Shown: positions 11,432-18,897 of the stretch, piece after piece | Position numbering within the stretch: the stretch's first letter is position 1 | How the letters are laid out: each line of letters begins with the position of its first letter | IMG/VR virus record: IMGVR_UViG_3300038369_000047 | Span: 1-24,054 of that record | DNA from: a virus | Direction: 5' to 3' (one strand) | DNA length: 24,054 nt | Made by a program: the position numbers and the translations under genes | Notes under the pieces: generated by a model | The model's input: only the letters and a program-made list of their open reading frames with translations | Told to the model about the DNA's origin: nothing | Databases searched by the model: none

Positions 11432-13638
11432 TTCATACTAGTACGAACACTCTTGATAGGACAGGACTGGCTACCAAGCCGACTGGAGCTGATGATAAGA
11501 AAGCGTACTCTATCAAGTGTTATACCAAAGATGATTGGGTATTCATTCACGAAGAACTAGAGAAAGATGGTTCACTGGAAGATAATATTCCAGACCCATC
11601 TATAGTATGTCCTGACAAGAAGGAACATAGTGATACCAGAGCAACCTACATGTTGACTGATGCAGAGGCAGAAGATCTTAGAAAACACGAGAAAGTACAG
11701 TGGGTTTGTATTGACTATGACGCATATCCAGGCAACTATTCTCCAGATCCAAAAGATATTATTGCTGGTGTAAGGAAGTTTGGTAGATTTAATAAGACAG
11801 TATCCAACTACAGAGCATGGAATACTGCACCATCTAGACCTCCTACATCTCAGGCTGGTATAGGTGCATCAGATAAGAATAGAACTGGATATCAGATACT
11901 AAGACACACACAAAAAGAAAACCCTTGGGATGCAACAGCAACTGGAGTGACTGGAAATGATCATTTAATAATAGAAACTGAACCAAAACAATTAGGTGAC
12001 GGAACTGGCGTAGATGCAATCGTATCTGATGATGGTTTCTGGATTGCACACCCAGAATTTGTAACAACTGCCGATGATCCTGTAGGATGGTCAACAGGAA
12101 ACGCATTGACATGGAGTGGTATATCTACAACACCAGGCACATGTGGTGTTCTAGATGTAGTTCTTGATGGGCCATACTATATTGATCCAGACTGGTTCAA
12201 TGCAGATCCAGGCAATAGATTAATTCAACGTTGGGATGGTACAACAGTTCCAGTAGAATCTGTTGCAAGAGCATGGTGGTCTGATTCAAGTCAGAGATCA
12301 GTAGGATTCTCTACTATAGGAACTACAAGTGGTATCAGTGGTTCATATACAAGAGCTAATTGCAATGGCACTAATACTGCAAAACCACAAAATAATTCTG
12401 ATCACGGAACTCAATGTGCTGGTCAGGTATTTGGTAAGAACTATGGTTCTGCATACAACTGTAACAAATGGGTAATCAATGGCATCGGTGGATCTAACGC
12501 TGGAATCAATGGTAGTCAGTTCGATGTACAAAAACTATTTCACTTGTATAAACCTAACTGGGATAGACATTCTGCAATAACTGGGAAACAAAATGACGAC
12601 AAAAATCCCACAACGTCAAGTAATAGTTGGGGATATAGGTCTAGTAGTATTCATAGTGGTGGATATTATTGGTATAGACCATCTGCAATAGACGGAACTG
12701 TAACTGGTGTGTCATATGGCAGTGGTAGTGAACCAGCTTTCTTTGATCTACTAGGTGCATATGGTGATGGTAGTAGATGTAAAGGTGAGATGATAGACAG
12801 TTCCGTCACCGCTGCTGGTGATGAGTTAGCTGAAGCGGGAGTCATATTCATTGCTGCAGCTGGTAATAGTAATCAGACTCAAACAAGTCCTGGCGATCTT
12901 GATTTTAATAACTATTGGTCTACAACTTCCCAAGGTGATAGTGTTTCATTACAATCTGCAACTCATTTTGAATTTGGTTTACAGTGTTACAATACTATCA
13001 ACAGAAGAGGGTGGCCACAGTCATTAGGTAAAACCACATCTGGATTATCAACTGCTGGAACTGAGTATGCTTGCATTAATATTGGTGCATTAGATGACCA
13101 ATATGTGAGTAATGGACTAGGTGGTAACAGCACAGACTACAAAGAAAAGAAAGTCACCTATAGTGATATGGGAACAGGTATTGATTGTTATGGTGCTGCT
13201 GATGATACACTCACAGCTGATGGTAGAGATTCAAACCTAACATATCCTCATCCAGAAGACTATACTGGACTAGGACTTGTCCCTTATGATGTTGACTTTA
13301 GTGGCACTAGTTCTGCATGTCCTACATGTGCTGGGTGGATTACCACCAAACTACAATATAATAGAGGTTGGACTTGGAGAGATGTCAAAAGTTGGTTAAA
13401 GAATAACTGTGGTGCTCAAGATCCTGACAGATTTTACTACGGTGATGATATAACAACCTTCACTGCTGAAGAAAATGCTTGGATAGATATGTATTCTCAT
13501 ATGGCATACGGTCAAGGCCCTGTTGTAATATGGGATGCTCCTACTGGTTCACCTTCTGAACCTAAAAAACCTGAGATCAAAATCGTAAACTCACGCAATC
13601 TTAAGATTAGTGGTGGAGTTGAGATAAAGTTCTCTTAA
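11428..13638 (+). CDS. Subtilisin-family (S8) serine protease, virion-associated
   Basis: A 736-residue protein with a complete subtilase catalytic set. Asp201 lies in IVSDDGFWIAHPEF, His326 in DHGTQCAGQVFG, the oxyanion Asn480 in FIAAAGNSN, and the nucleophile Ser628 in FSGTSSACPTCAGW. The order D-H-N-S and the spacing are those of family S8. Residues 1-100 (with YMLTDAEAEDLRKHEKVQWV) look like an inhibitor-type prodomain. The catalytic domain has long insertions and many cysteines. No signal peptide is seen. The C-terminal 40 residues after the domain (PTGSPSEPKKPEIKIVNSRN) form a linker and a short beta end. It is cotranslated with the fibre gene (ATGA) and under late control, so it probably sits in the virion and processes fibres, packaged proteins or host surface protein. 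Target unknown. Confidence 0.9.
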   Translation: MIHTSTNTLDRTGLATKPTGADDKKAYSIKCYTKDDWVFIHEELEKDGSLEDNIPDPSIVCPDKKEHSDTRATYMLTDAEAEDLRKHEKVQWVCIDYDAYPGNYSPDPKDIIAGVRKFGRFNKTVSNYRAWNTAPSRPPTSQAGIGASDKNRTGYQILRHTQKENPWDATATGVTGNDHLIIETEPKQLGDGTGVDAIVSDDGFWIAHPEFVTTADDPVGWSTGNALTWSGISTTPGTCGVLDVVLDGPYYIDPDWFNADPGNRLIQRWDGTTVPVESVARAWWSDSSQRSVGFSTIGTTSGISGSYTRANCNGTNTAKPQNNSDHGTQCAGQVFGKNYGSAYNCNKWVINGIGGSNAGINGSQFDVQKLFHLYKPNWDRHSAITGKQNDDKNPTTSSNSWGYRSSSIHSGGYYWYRPSAIDGTVTGVSYGSGSEPAFFDLLGAYGDGSRCKGEMIDSSVTAAGDELAEAGVIFIAAAGNSNQTQTSPGDLDFNNYWSTTSQGDSVSLQSATHFEFGLQCYNTINRRGWPQSLGKTTSGLSTAGTEYACINIGALDDQYVSNGLGGNSTDYKEKKVTYSDMGTGIDCYGAADDTLTADGRDSNLTYPHPEDYTGLGLVPYDVDFSGTSSACPTCAGWITTKLQYNRGWTWRDVKSWLKNNCGAQDPDRFYYGDDITTFTAEENAWIDMYSHMAYGQGPVVIWDAPTGSPSEPKKPEIKIVNSRNLKISGGVEIKFS

Positions 13639-13644
13639 TAAATA
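13636..13644 (+). promoter_or_regulatory. T4-type late promoter core (TAATAAATA)
   Basis: TAATAAATAC follows and includes the stop codon of the protease gene (TAA, 13636-13638) and lies 18 bases before the ATG at 13663. It could boost expression of the cupredoxin-ended protein over the genes upstream. Confidence 0.5.
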
Positions 13645-13662
13645 CTAAAAAAGACTAGCGCA

Positions 13663-14397
13663 ATGGCAGAAAAATCGTTTGGTGTAAAGGATCTTAATAT
13701 AGTTGGAGCAACTGGCGACCCAACTATAGAGAGTAATGGCGATCTGAATTTAAAGGCTGGTCAAGTTGCAATCCAGACTAACACCACAGTCACAGGAGTT
13801 GTTACTGCAACAGCATTTGTAGGTGATGGCGCTGGATTAACTAACCTTCCAGGCGGAGGTAGTTATGGTAACTCTGATGTTGACACACACCTCAATACTG
13901 GTACTGCTTCCACTGGAGAAATTCTAAGTTGGAATGGAAGCGACTATGATTGGGTTGCTGATCAAACTGGAGGTGCTGCAGCAAACAGCACTTTTGATAC
14001 CGTAGATGTTGTAGGTATTGTAACTGCTGGTAGTTTTGTTACTGATCTTATTACCGCAAATGGAACTGGTAGAGGATTCTGTACCAGATATTATATCACT
14101 GCAAACGGTTCTTCTTCATACAGTTTTGCAGGGCCTGGACAAAGAAATACTGTAGGAAATCCTACTCTTTACTTAATGAGAGGTTTCACATATATGTTTG
14201 AGAACTCTACTGGTGGTTCCCATCCATTCCGTATTCAATTTACAGGAACAACTACAGGTGTAGGAACATATGTCAGCGGAGCACAGAACGGAGTACAGAT
14301 ATTTACAATTCCACATGATGCACCAGGCAGTTATGAATATCAATGCACTGTGCCATCACACGCCAGTATGAAAGGAAGTCTCATTATCCCTAGTTAA
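13663..14397 (+). CDS. Fibre-like protein with C-terminal cupredoxin domain (complete type-1 Cu ligand set)
   Basis: A 244-residue protein. Residues 1-60 contain beta repeats of the fibre type (VVTATAFVGDGAGLTNLPGG). Residues 62-140 include DVDTHLNTGTASTGEILSW, a module common in marine-phage structural proteins. The C-terminal 110 residues form a cupredoxin-like domain: a strand with LYLMRGFTYMFEN, then SHPFRIQF with His187, and the end strand YEYQCTVPSHASMKGSLII with Cys228, His233 and Met236. These four residues are the mononuclear (blue) type-1 copper ligands in the usual order, with C-x4-H-x2-M spacing. No signal peptide is present, so it is probably a virion protein. Whether it binds copper or only uses the fold for adhesion is not shown by sequence. 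It follows a late-promoter core and lies 4 bases before the next gene. Confidence 0.75.
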   Translation: MAEKSFGVKDLNIVGATGDPTIESNGDLNLKAGQVAIQTNTTVTGVVTATAFVGDGAGLTNLPGGGSYGNSDVDTHLNTGTASTGEILSWNGSDYDWVADQTGGAAANSTFDTVDVVGIVTAGSFVTDLITANGTGRGFCTRYYITANGSSSYSFAGPGQRNTVGNPTLYLMRGFTYMFENSTGGSHPFRIQFTGTTTGVGTYVSGAQNGVQIFTIPHDAPGSYEYQCTVPSHASMKGSLIIPS

Positions 14398-14401
14398 TAT
14401 C

Positions 14402-15004
14402 ATGCCATTAGCATTTGGAATTGGAAAATCAAGAGGGTCTGCTTTTGACTTTGCGATAGAAGCCTGTAATTATATACAGTTTTATTGGAACTGGACTGAT
14501 GGAAAAGACTTTGATGTTAGAGCCGAATTCCTAAGACCCACTGCCTTATCAGGACAAGTAGTAGGAACAAATAGATTAGCACAGATTGTAGATGGTGGTG
14601 GATCTATCACCTACATGAAATGGGGTGGAGATAATTCAGAAGATACTGAGGGGTATGAAGGCATATACATTGATGTAGATGCAATCAAAACTTTACCTGG
14701 CGGTATCCCAGATAATCAGATTGAATTAGATTTAAGAGGAACATGGTATGCTGAGGTAGGAGCACAACCAGTGGTCATAAATGCTAGTGGATATGAAGGT
14801 GGAACTATGACATTAGAGAGAGATACACCAAATGTACCTGGCTATGGATTCATAAACACTGGATATGCGACTTCTTTTACAAACTTTAAAGTAGCGCCTG
14901 GAGTAGTGGTATCATCAGCAGGCCATAGTGAGTCAAATGGACAGAGATTAACCAAGGTGGTCATAGACTTAAACAGATTTACACTAACATTTTCTCAAAA
15001 CTAA
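14402..15004 (+). CDS. Hypothetical structural protein, 200 aa
   Basis: I do not recognise a named family. The protein is beta-rich, with one cysteine, no signal peptide and no membrane segment. Recurrent features are FYWNWTDGKDFDVRAEF near residue 27, MKWGGDNSEDTEGYEGIYID in the middle and ELDLRGTWYAEVGAQPV. Similar 'W-G-G-D-N' and 'D-L-R-x-x-W' patterns occur in marine-phage hypothetical proteins. Position within the late fibre operon suggests a virion or baseplate protein. It starts 4 bases after its upstream neighbour's stop, so it is probably coupled. No catalytic motif is visible. Confidence 0.65.
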   Translation: MPLAFGIGKSRGSAFDFAIEACNYIQFYWNWTDGKDFDVRAEFLRPTALSGQVVGTNRLAQIVDGGGSITYMKWGGDNSEDTEGYEGIYIDVDAIKTLPGGIPDNQIELDLRGTWYAEVGAQPVVINASGYEGGTMTLERDTPNVPGYGFINTGYATSFTNFKVAPGVVVSSAGHSESNGQRLTKVVIDLNRFTLTFSQN

Positions 15005-15009
15005 GTAAG

Positions 15010-15017
15010 TATAAATA
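15010..15017 (+). promoter_or_regulatory. T4-type late promoter core, exact TATAAATA
   Basis: TATAAATACGG at 15010-15020 is an exact match to the T4 late consensus, 26 bases before the ATG at 15044. Transcription would begin near 15023-15026. It drives the exported-protein trio. Confidence 0.7.
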
Positions 15018-15043
15018 CGGCTAGAAAAATAGTGGGAAATCAC

Positions 15044-15556
15044 ATGAAAAGATTCTTACCTATAATTATGCTTTTGATGGCGGCTCCCATGTCAGCTAGA
15101 GCCGACTTGATTCACAGATTGACTACGAGTACACAACTCAGCGTGGACGGGGCAGCGACTCAGGCTACAAGAATTGGTTCAACCTACAGTGTAAGTGGTA
15201 ACAATATCACCGCTGGTACTATGGGTGGACTCACCAAGGCAACTGGTGACAACGCAGCAACCGCCGCTGCAACACAAACTCAAGGTGCATACTCAGTTAC
15301 CACAGCAGGCTCAGCCTTCAGCCTTACTGAGTCATTTACTATGGGCGACGCTGTTGCTCCAATCGGAACTGGTGTTGACGTATCTACTGGTATTGTTGCT
15401 GACATGCCTGCATTTGGTAGTGTAACTACTCAAAGTGGTGGTGTGGCAGGAAGTCTTGCTGGTACAATTACTTCAGCGGGAGTTATGACACTAACAGCTG
15501 GCGGCGCTGGCACCTCAGCCACTGGCCAATTTGTGTCAGAAATAAGCGTGAATTAG
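15044..15556 (+). CDS. Exported protein with Sec signal peptide, 170 aa
   Basis: A GTG at 15032 is in frame, but the ATG at 15044 gives a standard signal peptide (MKRFLPIIMLLMAAPMSARA, with a predicted cut before DLIHRL) and fits the leader from the late promoter, so I choose it. The mature part is Ala/Gly/Thr/Ser-rich, Cys-free, beta-prone and repetitive (STQLSVDGAATQATRIGSTY, AGTMGGLTKATGDN), and looks like a surface or fibre protein. I recognise close relatives as conserved cyanophage and cyanobacterial hypothetical proteins. Export to the periplasm, where assembly of this virion type does not take place, is unexpected for a late phage gene. It is followed after 14 bases by a second exported protein. 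Function unknown. Confidence 0.75.
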   Translation: MKRFLPIIMLLMAAPMSARADLIHRLTTSTQLSVDGAATQATRIGSTYSVSGNNITAGTMGGLTKATGDNAATAAATQTQGAYSVTTAGSAFSLTESFTMGDAVAPIGTGVDVSTGIVADMPAFGSVTTQSGGVAGSLAGTITSAGVMTLTAGGAGTSATGQFVSEISVN

Positions 15557-15570
15557 CGTGATATATAATA

Positions 15571-16047
15571 ATGAAGAAACTTGTCGCTACAGTAGCACTG
15601 TTTTCGCTGGCTAGTCCAGTGATGGCAGTGCCAGTGGTGCCAAATTTCCAACAAGGCTCGATGACCTCCAGAACGGAAACTCAATCCACCGTGACGGAGA
15701 CGATAAATTCAATTGATATGAGGACAGGATGGGAGTATTCCGTGACGGGCACAAACGTTTCCAACAATGGAGAGGCTTTGAACCCACCAGTAAGTACATC
15801 AACAGTGAACGTGACACCAAGCAGTTCCAACAGCTCCACAGGAGGAGTAATGGTAACAGGAACGGTAACAAGTTCGTTCGACTCTTTAGACTTTTCAAGC
15901 CCAACAAACTTCACGATAACAAATCCAGGCGGGGCCTTCCAATTCACTCAGAGCTATCAAGGGCCAGGCATGACCAACCAGACCATAATACAGAGGGTCA
16001 CTACTATCCAAAGCGTCACCGACACAACTTCAACCTTTACCCAATAG
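15571..16047 (+). CDS. Exported protein with Sec signal peptide, 158 aa
   Basis: MKKLVATVALFSLASPVMA is a textbook signal peptide with a cut before VPVVPNF. The mature protein (FQQGSMTSRTETQSTVTETI, GWEYSVTGTNVSNNG, FTQSYQGPGMTNQTIIQRV) is Ser/Thr-rich, beta-prone and Cys-free. Similar proteins occur in cyanophages and cyanobacteria without known function. Codon use here has more CC and CG than the neighbours. It ends in TAG at 16045-16047, where the frame of the next gene is already open, and the next gene has no ordinary start codon of its own. Confidence 0.75.
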   Translation: MKKLVATVALFSLASPVMAVPVVPNFQQGSMTSRTETQSTVTETINSIDMRTGWEYSVTGTNVSNNGEALNPPVSTSTVNVTPSSSNSSTGGVMVTGTVTSSFDSLDFSSPTNFTITNPGGAFQFTQSYQGPGMTNQTIIQRVTTIQSVTDTTSTFTQ

Positions 16048-16901
16048 CTTTATGTCTAACACAGATTGTACTTGCCCCTGCCACACTGGCGGAGAATGTA
16101 GGGGGTGTGAGTGCAACAGCCAATCCAATAGCAAATAGTTCTGGCTCGGTTACGAATCAAGCTATACAGGTGCTACAGGGCCCATATATAACCAATACTT
16201 ATGGTAATGGTGTGCAATGTCAAGGTGCTACCATGAACATAACACCGTACTTACAATTTGCAGATTCAAGGAAAGATCCTTGGATAGATTTCTATAACGA
16301 ACCACAATATGATATGACCGACTTCACTGGTCGTGTTACACAACAAACTATTACAGTAAAGAACTATCCTTGGGAGTCATGGTATGACACAAGGACTAAG
16401 GCAGATGGAACTAGGTGGTTCCCAGACGGTGAAGATATGGATATAGTTGTAGATGTAGATGGCCCTGATGGTAAACCAGATAATCCAGGCAGTGTCATAT
16501 GGAACAAACCTGTTCGGACTGACTATCATGCCAATCAAAGTTTGAACTTAGGTTTGTCTGCTACTATCTCTATACCATTGAATAAGAAACTACAGAAACA
16601 GTGTATGGAGGCAGCAGATGCACAGAATGCCATGCAAACACAACTTGTGGCAAACAAAAGATTAGACTTTGAATTGGCTCGTCTTAAAAACTGTGGTGAA
16701 CTGATGAAGGCTGGCATCATGTTCCATCCCAAGTCACCTTACTACTCTATATGTGCCGACATAGTGGTTACAAACCCAGGCGGTAAGTTACTTCCTCACG
16801 AACACACAACTCCTCAACCAACATTCGTACCACCAAGTAATAGAAACAATCCAAAACCTAATGGGGATGCTTCTAGTTTAAAAACTATTTCGATCCCTTA
16901 A
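16044..16901 (+). CDS. Exported or virion protein with signal-like N-terminus and no canonical start codon
   Basis: The reading frame encodes IALCLTQIVLAPATLA, a signal-peptide-like segment, followed by ENVGGVSATANPIANSSGSV and TNQAIQVLQGPYITNTYGNG, which I recognise as a conserved cyanophage protein. The C-terminal part holds KRLDFELARLKNCGEL and GIMFHPKSPYYSICADIVV. The frame is open upstream only because it shadows the previous gene. Between 15964 and the signal segment there is no in-frame ATG, GTG or TTG. The start given here is an ATA at 16044-16046 overlapping the previous stop. A GTG at 16107 would drop the signal. An ATG at 16052 is one base out of frame. A start at 15729 is possible on paper but unlikely. 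Its 3' end overlaps the convergent gene by 17 bases. Confidence 0.7.
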   Translation: MALCLTQIVLAPATLAENVGGVSATANPIANSSGSVTNQAIQVLQGPYITNTYGNGVQCQGATMNITPYLQFADSRKDPWIDFYNEPQYDMTDFTGRVTQQTITVKNYPWESWYDTRTKADGTRWFPDGEDMDIVVDVDGPDGKPDNPGSVIWNKPVRTDYHANQSLNLGLSATISIPLNKKLQKQCMEAADAQNAMQTQLVANKRLDFELARLKNCGELMKAGIMFHPKSPYYSICADIVVTNPGGKLLPHEHTTPQPTFVPPSNRNNPKPNGDASSLKTISIP

Positions 16902-17733
16902 CTTTAATAGGAGGTAAGCCTCTCTTTGCACGATACTCATTCGCTATGATGTCGTTACGAGATAGTCTTGCCGCTTTTTTACCGAGTTTTTGTTGTATTG
17001 TTTTATAAATTTTTGTAATTATAGGTTTGAATACTCTAAGTAATAACGGTGTTGCAGCTGCACCAGCCGTAGCCACAACTGCGATTGCAACTGTAGTGGT
17101 GGTCTGATTTACAGAAGGCAGAAATTTTTCAACAGCAGTGGTAGGTTCATATAATGTCTCACAAATATTTACTTTAGGGTTGTTCGGATCAGGTATCAAC
17201 TGATGACCAACTACTCTCTCATCACCAGCCTGAGTTATGTCACCAACTCTTAGGTTTGCAGGGCCTGGGCAAGGAACTTCTTTCTCTTCATTTGGAGTTT
17301 TAGGTGGTTCAACGTCTGCCTCAGGAGGGCCTAAAGGTTCACCTGTGTCTACACCACTAACCTGTTCTTCTGGTTCCCCATAAACAGTCTGCCAAGTAAG
17401 CTCGTCAGCACGATAATCGGGTGGTTCATAGTATGGCATACCACCATCACACAAAACAACATTCTGATTAGGGTCATCATTTACGAGGGTACTACTTTTA
17501 TTACTTGGATTCTTTGCATTTTCTTTATGTATCTTGACACATCCTGGCATCTCTACAACAGGAACTCCTATGTTTACTGTGACAGGAGGTGTCCAAGGAA
17601 TTGCCTGTGGAGGAGTTCTCATCCAAGGTGTGTTTATATTTGCAATAGTCACCGTGCCAGTTTCTATCGGACTAAGATATCTCAGTCCACCAGTACTGTT
17701 AACATATATCTGTGGTATATTATTTGGCGGCAT
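16885..17733 (-). CDS. Proline-rich protein with C-terminal transmembrane segment, 282 aa
   Basis: Opens MPPNNIPQIYVNSTGGLRYL, an N-terminus I recognise from conserved cyanophage proteins of unknown function. Residues 30-100 contain WMRTPPQAIPWTPP, VEMPGCVKIHKENAKNP and VLCDGGMPYYEPPDY. Residues 110-155 form an acidic Pro/Glu linker. Residues 156-200 hold VPCPGPANLRVGD and ICETLYEP. A hydrophobic helix (TTTTVAIAVVATAGAAATPLLL) near 215-238 is followed by a basic tail rich in Lys and Arg. This topology suggests a membrane-anchored protein with a positive inner tail. Its start overlaps the 80-residue gene by 14 bases and its stop lies inside the end of the convergent plus-strand gene. No Shine-Dalgarno site is clear. 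Confidence 0.7.
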   Translation of the reverse strand: MPPNNIPQIYVNSTGGLRYLSPIETGTVTIANINTPWMRTPPQAIPWTPPVTVNIGVPVVEMPGCVKIHKENAKNPSNKSSTLVNDDPNQNVVLCDGGMPYYEPPDYRADELTWQTVYGEPEEQVSGVDTGEPLGPPEADVEPPKTPNEEKEVPCPGPANLRVGDITQAGDERVVGHQLIPDPNNPKVNICETLYEPTTAVEKFLPSVNQTTTTVAIAVVATAGAAATPLLLRVFKPIITKIYKTIQQKLGKKAARLSRNDIIANEYRAKRGLPPIKVKGSK

Positions 17734-17962
17734 CGGGCAACCTCAAACCCTTTACGGGGCCAGATGTCTGTGGCCATGCGTCTTTTAATTGAGTATATAC
17801 TTCTTCTGCAACTAATTCTTTTATTTGTTGTAGTTGTATTTCTTGTCTCTTTGCAGGCCCATCTGTGAGATTATCAACCACTGCACCACCACCTACTACT
17901 GCACCAGTTCCTACAACTGCAGCAGCACTTCCATAACTAAGAATTTTTTGTAAGTCCATCAT
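17720..17962 (-). CDS. Small glycine-zipper membrane protein, 80 aa
   Basis: An 80-residue protein. Residues 8-28 (SYGSAAAVVGTGAVVGGGAVV) form one hydrophobic, Gly/Ala-rich helix of the glycine-zipper type that can oligomerise in a membrane. It is followed by a polar helix with IQLQQIKELVAEEVY. It may begin at either of the two adjacent Met codons. The first overlaps the stop of the upstream gene (ATGA at 17959-17962). Its neighbours also carry membrane segments, so the group may act in the envelope. I recognise it only as a cyanophage-type hypothetical protein. Confidence 0.6.
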   Translation of the reverse strand: MMDLQKILSYGSAAAVVGTGAVVGGGAVVDNLTDGPAKRQEIQLQQIKELVAEEVYTQLKDAWPQTSGPVKGLRLPDAAK

Positions 17963-18174
17963 TCATCATCCTTGTATCTTTCAAGTTCGTTCTGATAGTG
18001 TTGCCATGTTGCACCACTGGTAGAACCTAGACAGGGGTTAATGCAATCGGGATCTTCAATCACGTTACAAACCAACCCTGCTAAGTCATGAGGGCAGGCT
18101 TCTTTTCCTGATTCACGCCAATATAATTGACCATCAATCCAAGTAGCACCACACTCATTACATACCTTAAGCAT
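17959..18174 (-). CDS. Small Cys-rich protein with CxxC motif, 71 aa
   Basis: A 71-residue protein with CNECGATW (5-12), then ACPHDLAGLVC and a CINPC pair, six cysteines and a histidine in all, consistent with one zinc site. The 'HDLAGLVCN' and 'NPCLGSTSGATW' strings are shared with small conserved cyanophage proteins, as far as I can recall. The acidic tail ends ERYKDDE. ATG and stop overlap the flanking genes (TAATG and ATGA), which supports its reality. Function unknown. Confidence 0.65.
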   Translation of the reverse strand: MLKVCNECGATWIDGQLYWRESGKEACPHDLAGLVCNVIEDPDCINPCLGSTSGATWQHYQNELERYKDDE

Positions 18175-18458
18175 TAACCTAATGGAGGTAATCCTACTGA
18201 AGTTGGTGGTGTAGGTGTTGGGTCAGAAGGTGATGGTAAACCTAGACCACCTCCAGTTAAACCTTCAAGTGCTCCAGTGCCAGCTCCTTCACCAAGTATT
18301 CCACTCATTCCGCCTGGCATCACAGATTCCATTATCTTGCCTTTGACGTTTTCGATAATCGCATCCTTGCGTATGAATACATACCCAACAGTACCAACGA
18401 CGGTGAGAGATATAACACCACTAGCAATAGCGATTCCATTTACGATTTTTTGTAACAT
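18174..18458 (-). CDS. Small membrane protein with Pro/Gly-rich tail, 94 aa
   Basis: Residues 4-29 (KIVNGIAIASGVISLTVVGT and on to YVF) make one transmembrane helix, followed by a basic stretch RKDAIIENVKGK. The C-terminal half is a Gly and Pro-rich low-complexity tail (GLTGGGLGLPSPSDPTPTPP). It is placed 2 bases after the two-helix membrane gene and shares TAATG with the next. Conserved in cyanophage genomes as far as I recall; no function is known. Confidence 0.6.
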   Translation of the reverse strand: MLQKIVNGIAIASGVISLTVVGTVGYVFIRKDAIIENVKGKIMESVMPGGMSGILGEGAGTGALEGLTGGGLGLPSPSDPTPTPPTSVGLPPLG

Positions 18459-18460
18459 GA

Positions 18461-18877
18461 TTATTTTTGATCAGGGACAATTTTTACAGGAGCCTGTTCT
18501 ATACGAACTACCTGTGCAGGGGCAGTCTGAGATGCCTTCTCAATAAGGATCTCCATATCTTTTTTAGATATGTTTGCACCACCACTAGATCCACCATTAC
18601 TCTTACTCTTTCCAGCTTGAACGCCGAAAGTTGCTAGCACGCCAGTAAAGACAGATGCTATGAAAGTTGGATCAAGATCTTGTTTTGGTATTTTAAGAGC
18701 TGGTGGCAATTCAACGTATGCGAGAGTTAATATCGCACCACTCCAGACCAAGATACCTAGCCGTACAAATGTACTCAGGATCATCATCTGCTCTTCTTTG
18801 TCTTCCGCAGCTTCTTTTAATTTACCAATTAGACCTTTTGGCTTATCCTCTTTAGGAGGAGTCTTTGTGTCTGCCAT
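18461..18877 (-). CDS. Two-helix membrane protein, holin-like, 138 aa
   Basis: Residues 1-30 are highly charged (TPPKEDKPKGLIGKLKEAAE). Two hydrophobic helices follow: FVRLGILVWSGAILTLAYV (about 37-55) and PTFIASVFTGVLATFGVQA (about 70-88). Next comes a Gly/Ser linker and a helical, polar C-terminus ending APVKIVPDQK. Charged N-terminus plus two close membrane helices plus polar tail is a holin-like layout, but I know no experiment for this family, so a general membrane role is equally possible. No lysin gene adjoins it. It starts 20 bases after the fibre-associated gene; the gap contains ATAATAAAA, a weak late-promoter-like string. Confidence 0.6.
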   Translation of the reverse strand: MADTKTPPKEDKPKGLIGKLKEAAEDKEEQMMILSTFVRLGILVWSGAILTLAYVELPPALKIPKQDLDPTFIASVFTGVLATFGVQAGKSKSNGGSSGGANISKKDMEILIEKASQTAPAQVVRIEQAPVKIVPDQK

Positions 18878-18897
18878 AGTAAAATTTTATTATCCTA

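Noticed and set aside
15729-16046. Start at 15729 for the third exported gene, with 318 bases of overlap
   Set aside because: The upstream part is basic, low-complexity shadow sequence of the 158-residue gene and does not look like any N-terminus; it would bury the signal segment inside the protein.
16020-16050. Programmed -1 frameshift joining the second and third exported genes
   Set aside because: The codons before the stop (ACC TTT ACC CAA TAG) contain no X-XXY-YYZ heptamer, and a fusion would place a signal peptide internally.
16908-16922. GAGG-TAAG-CCTC hairpin as a terminator
   Set aside because: A four-base stem without a following T-run, inside the coding region of the proline-rich gene.
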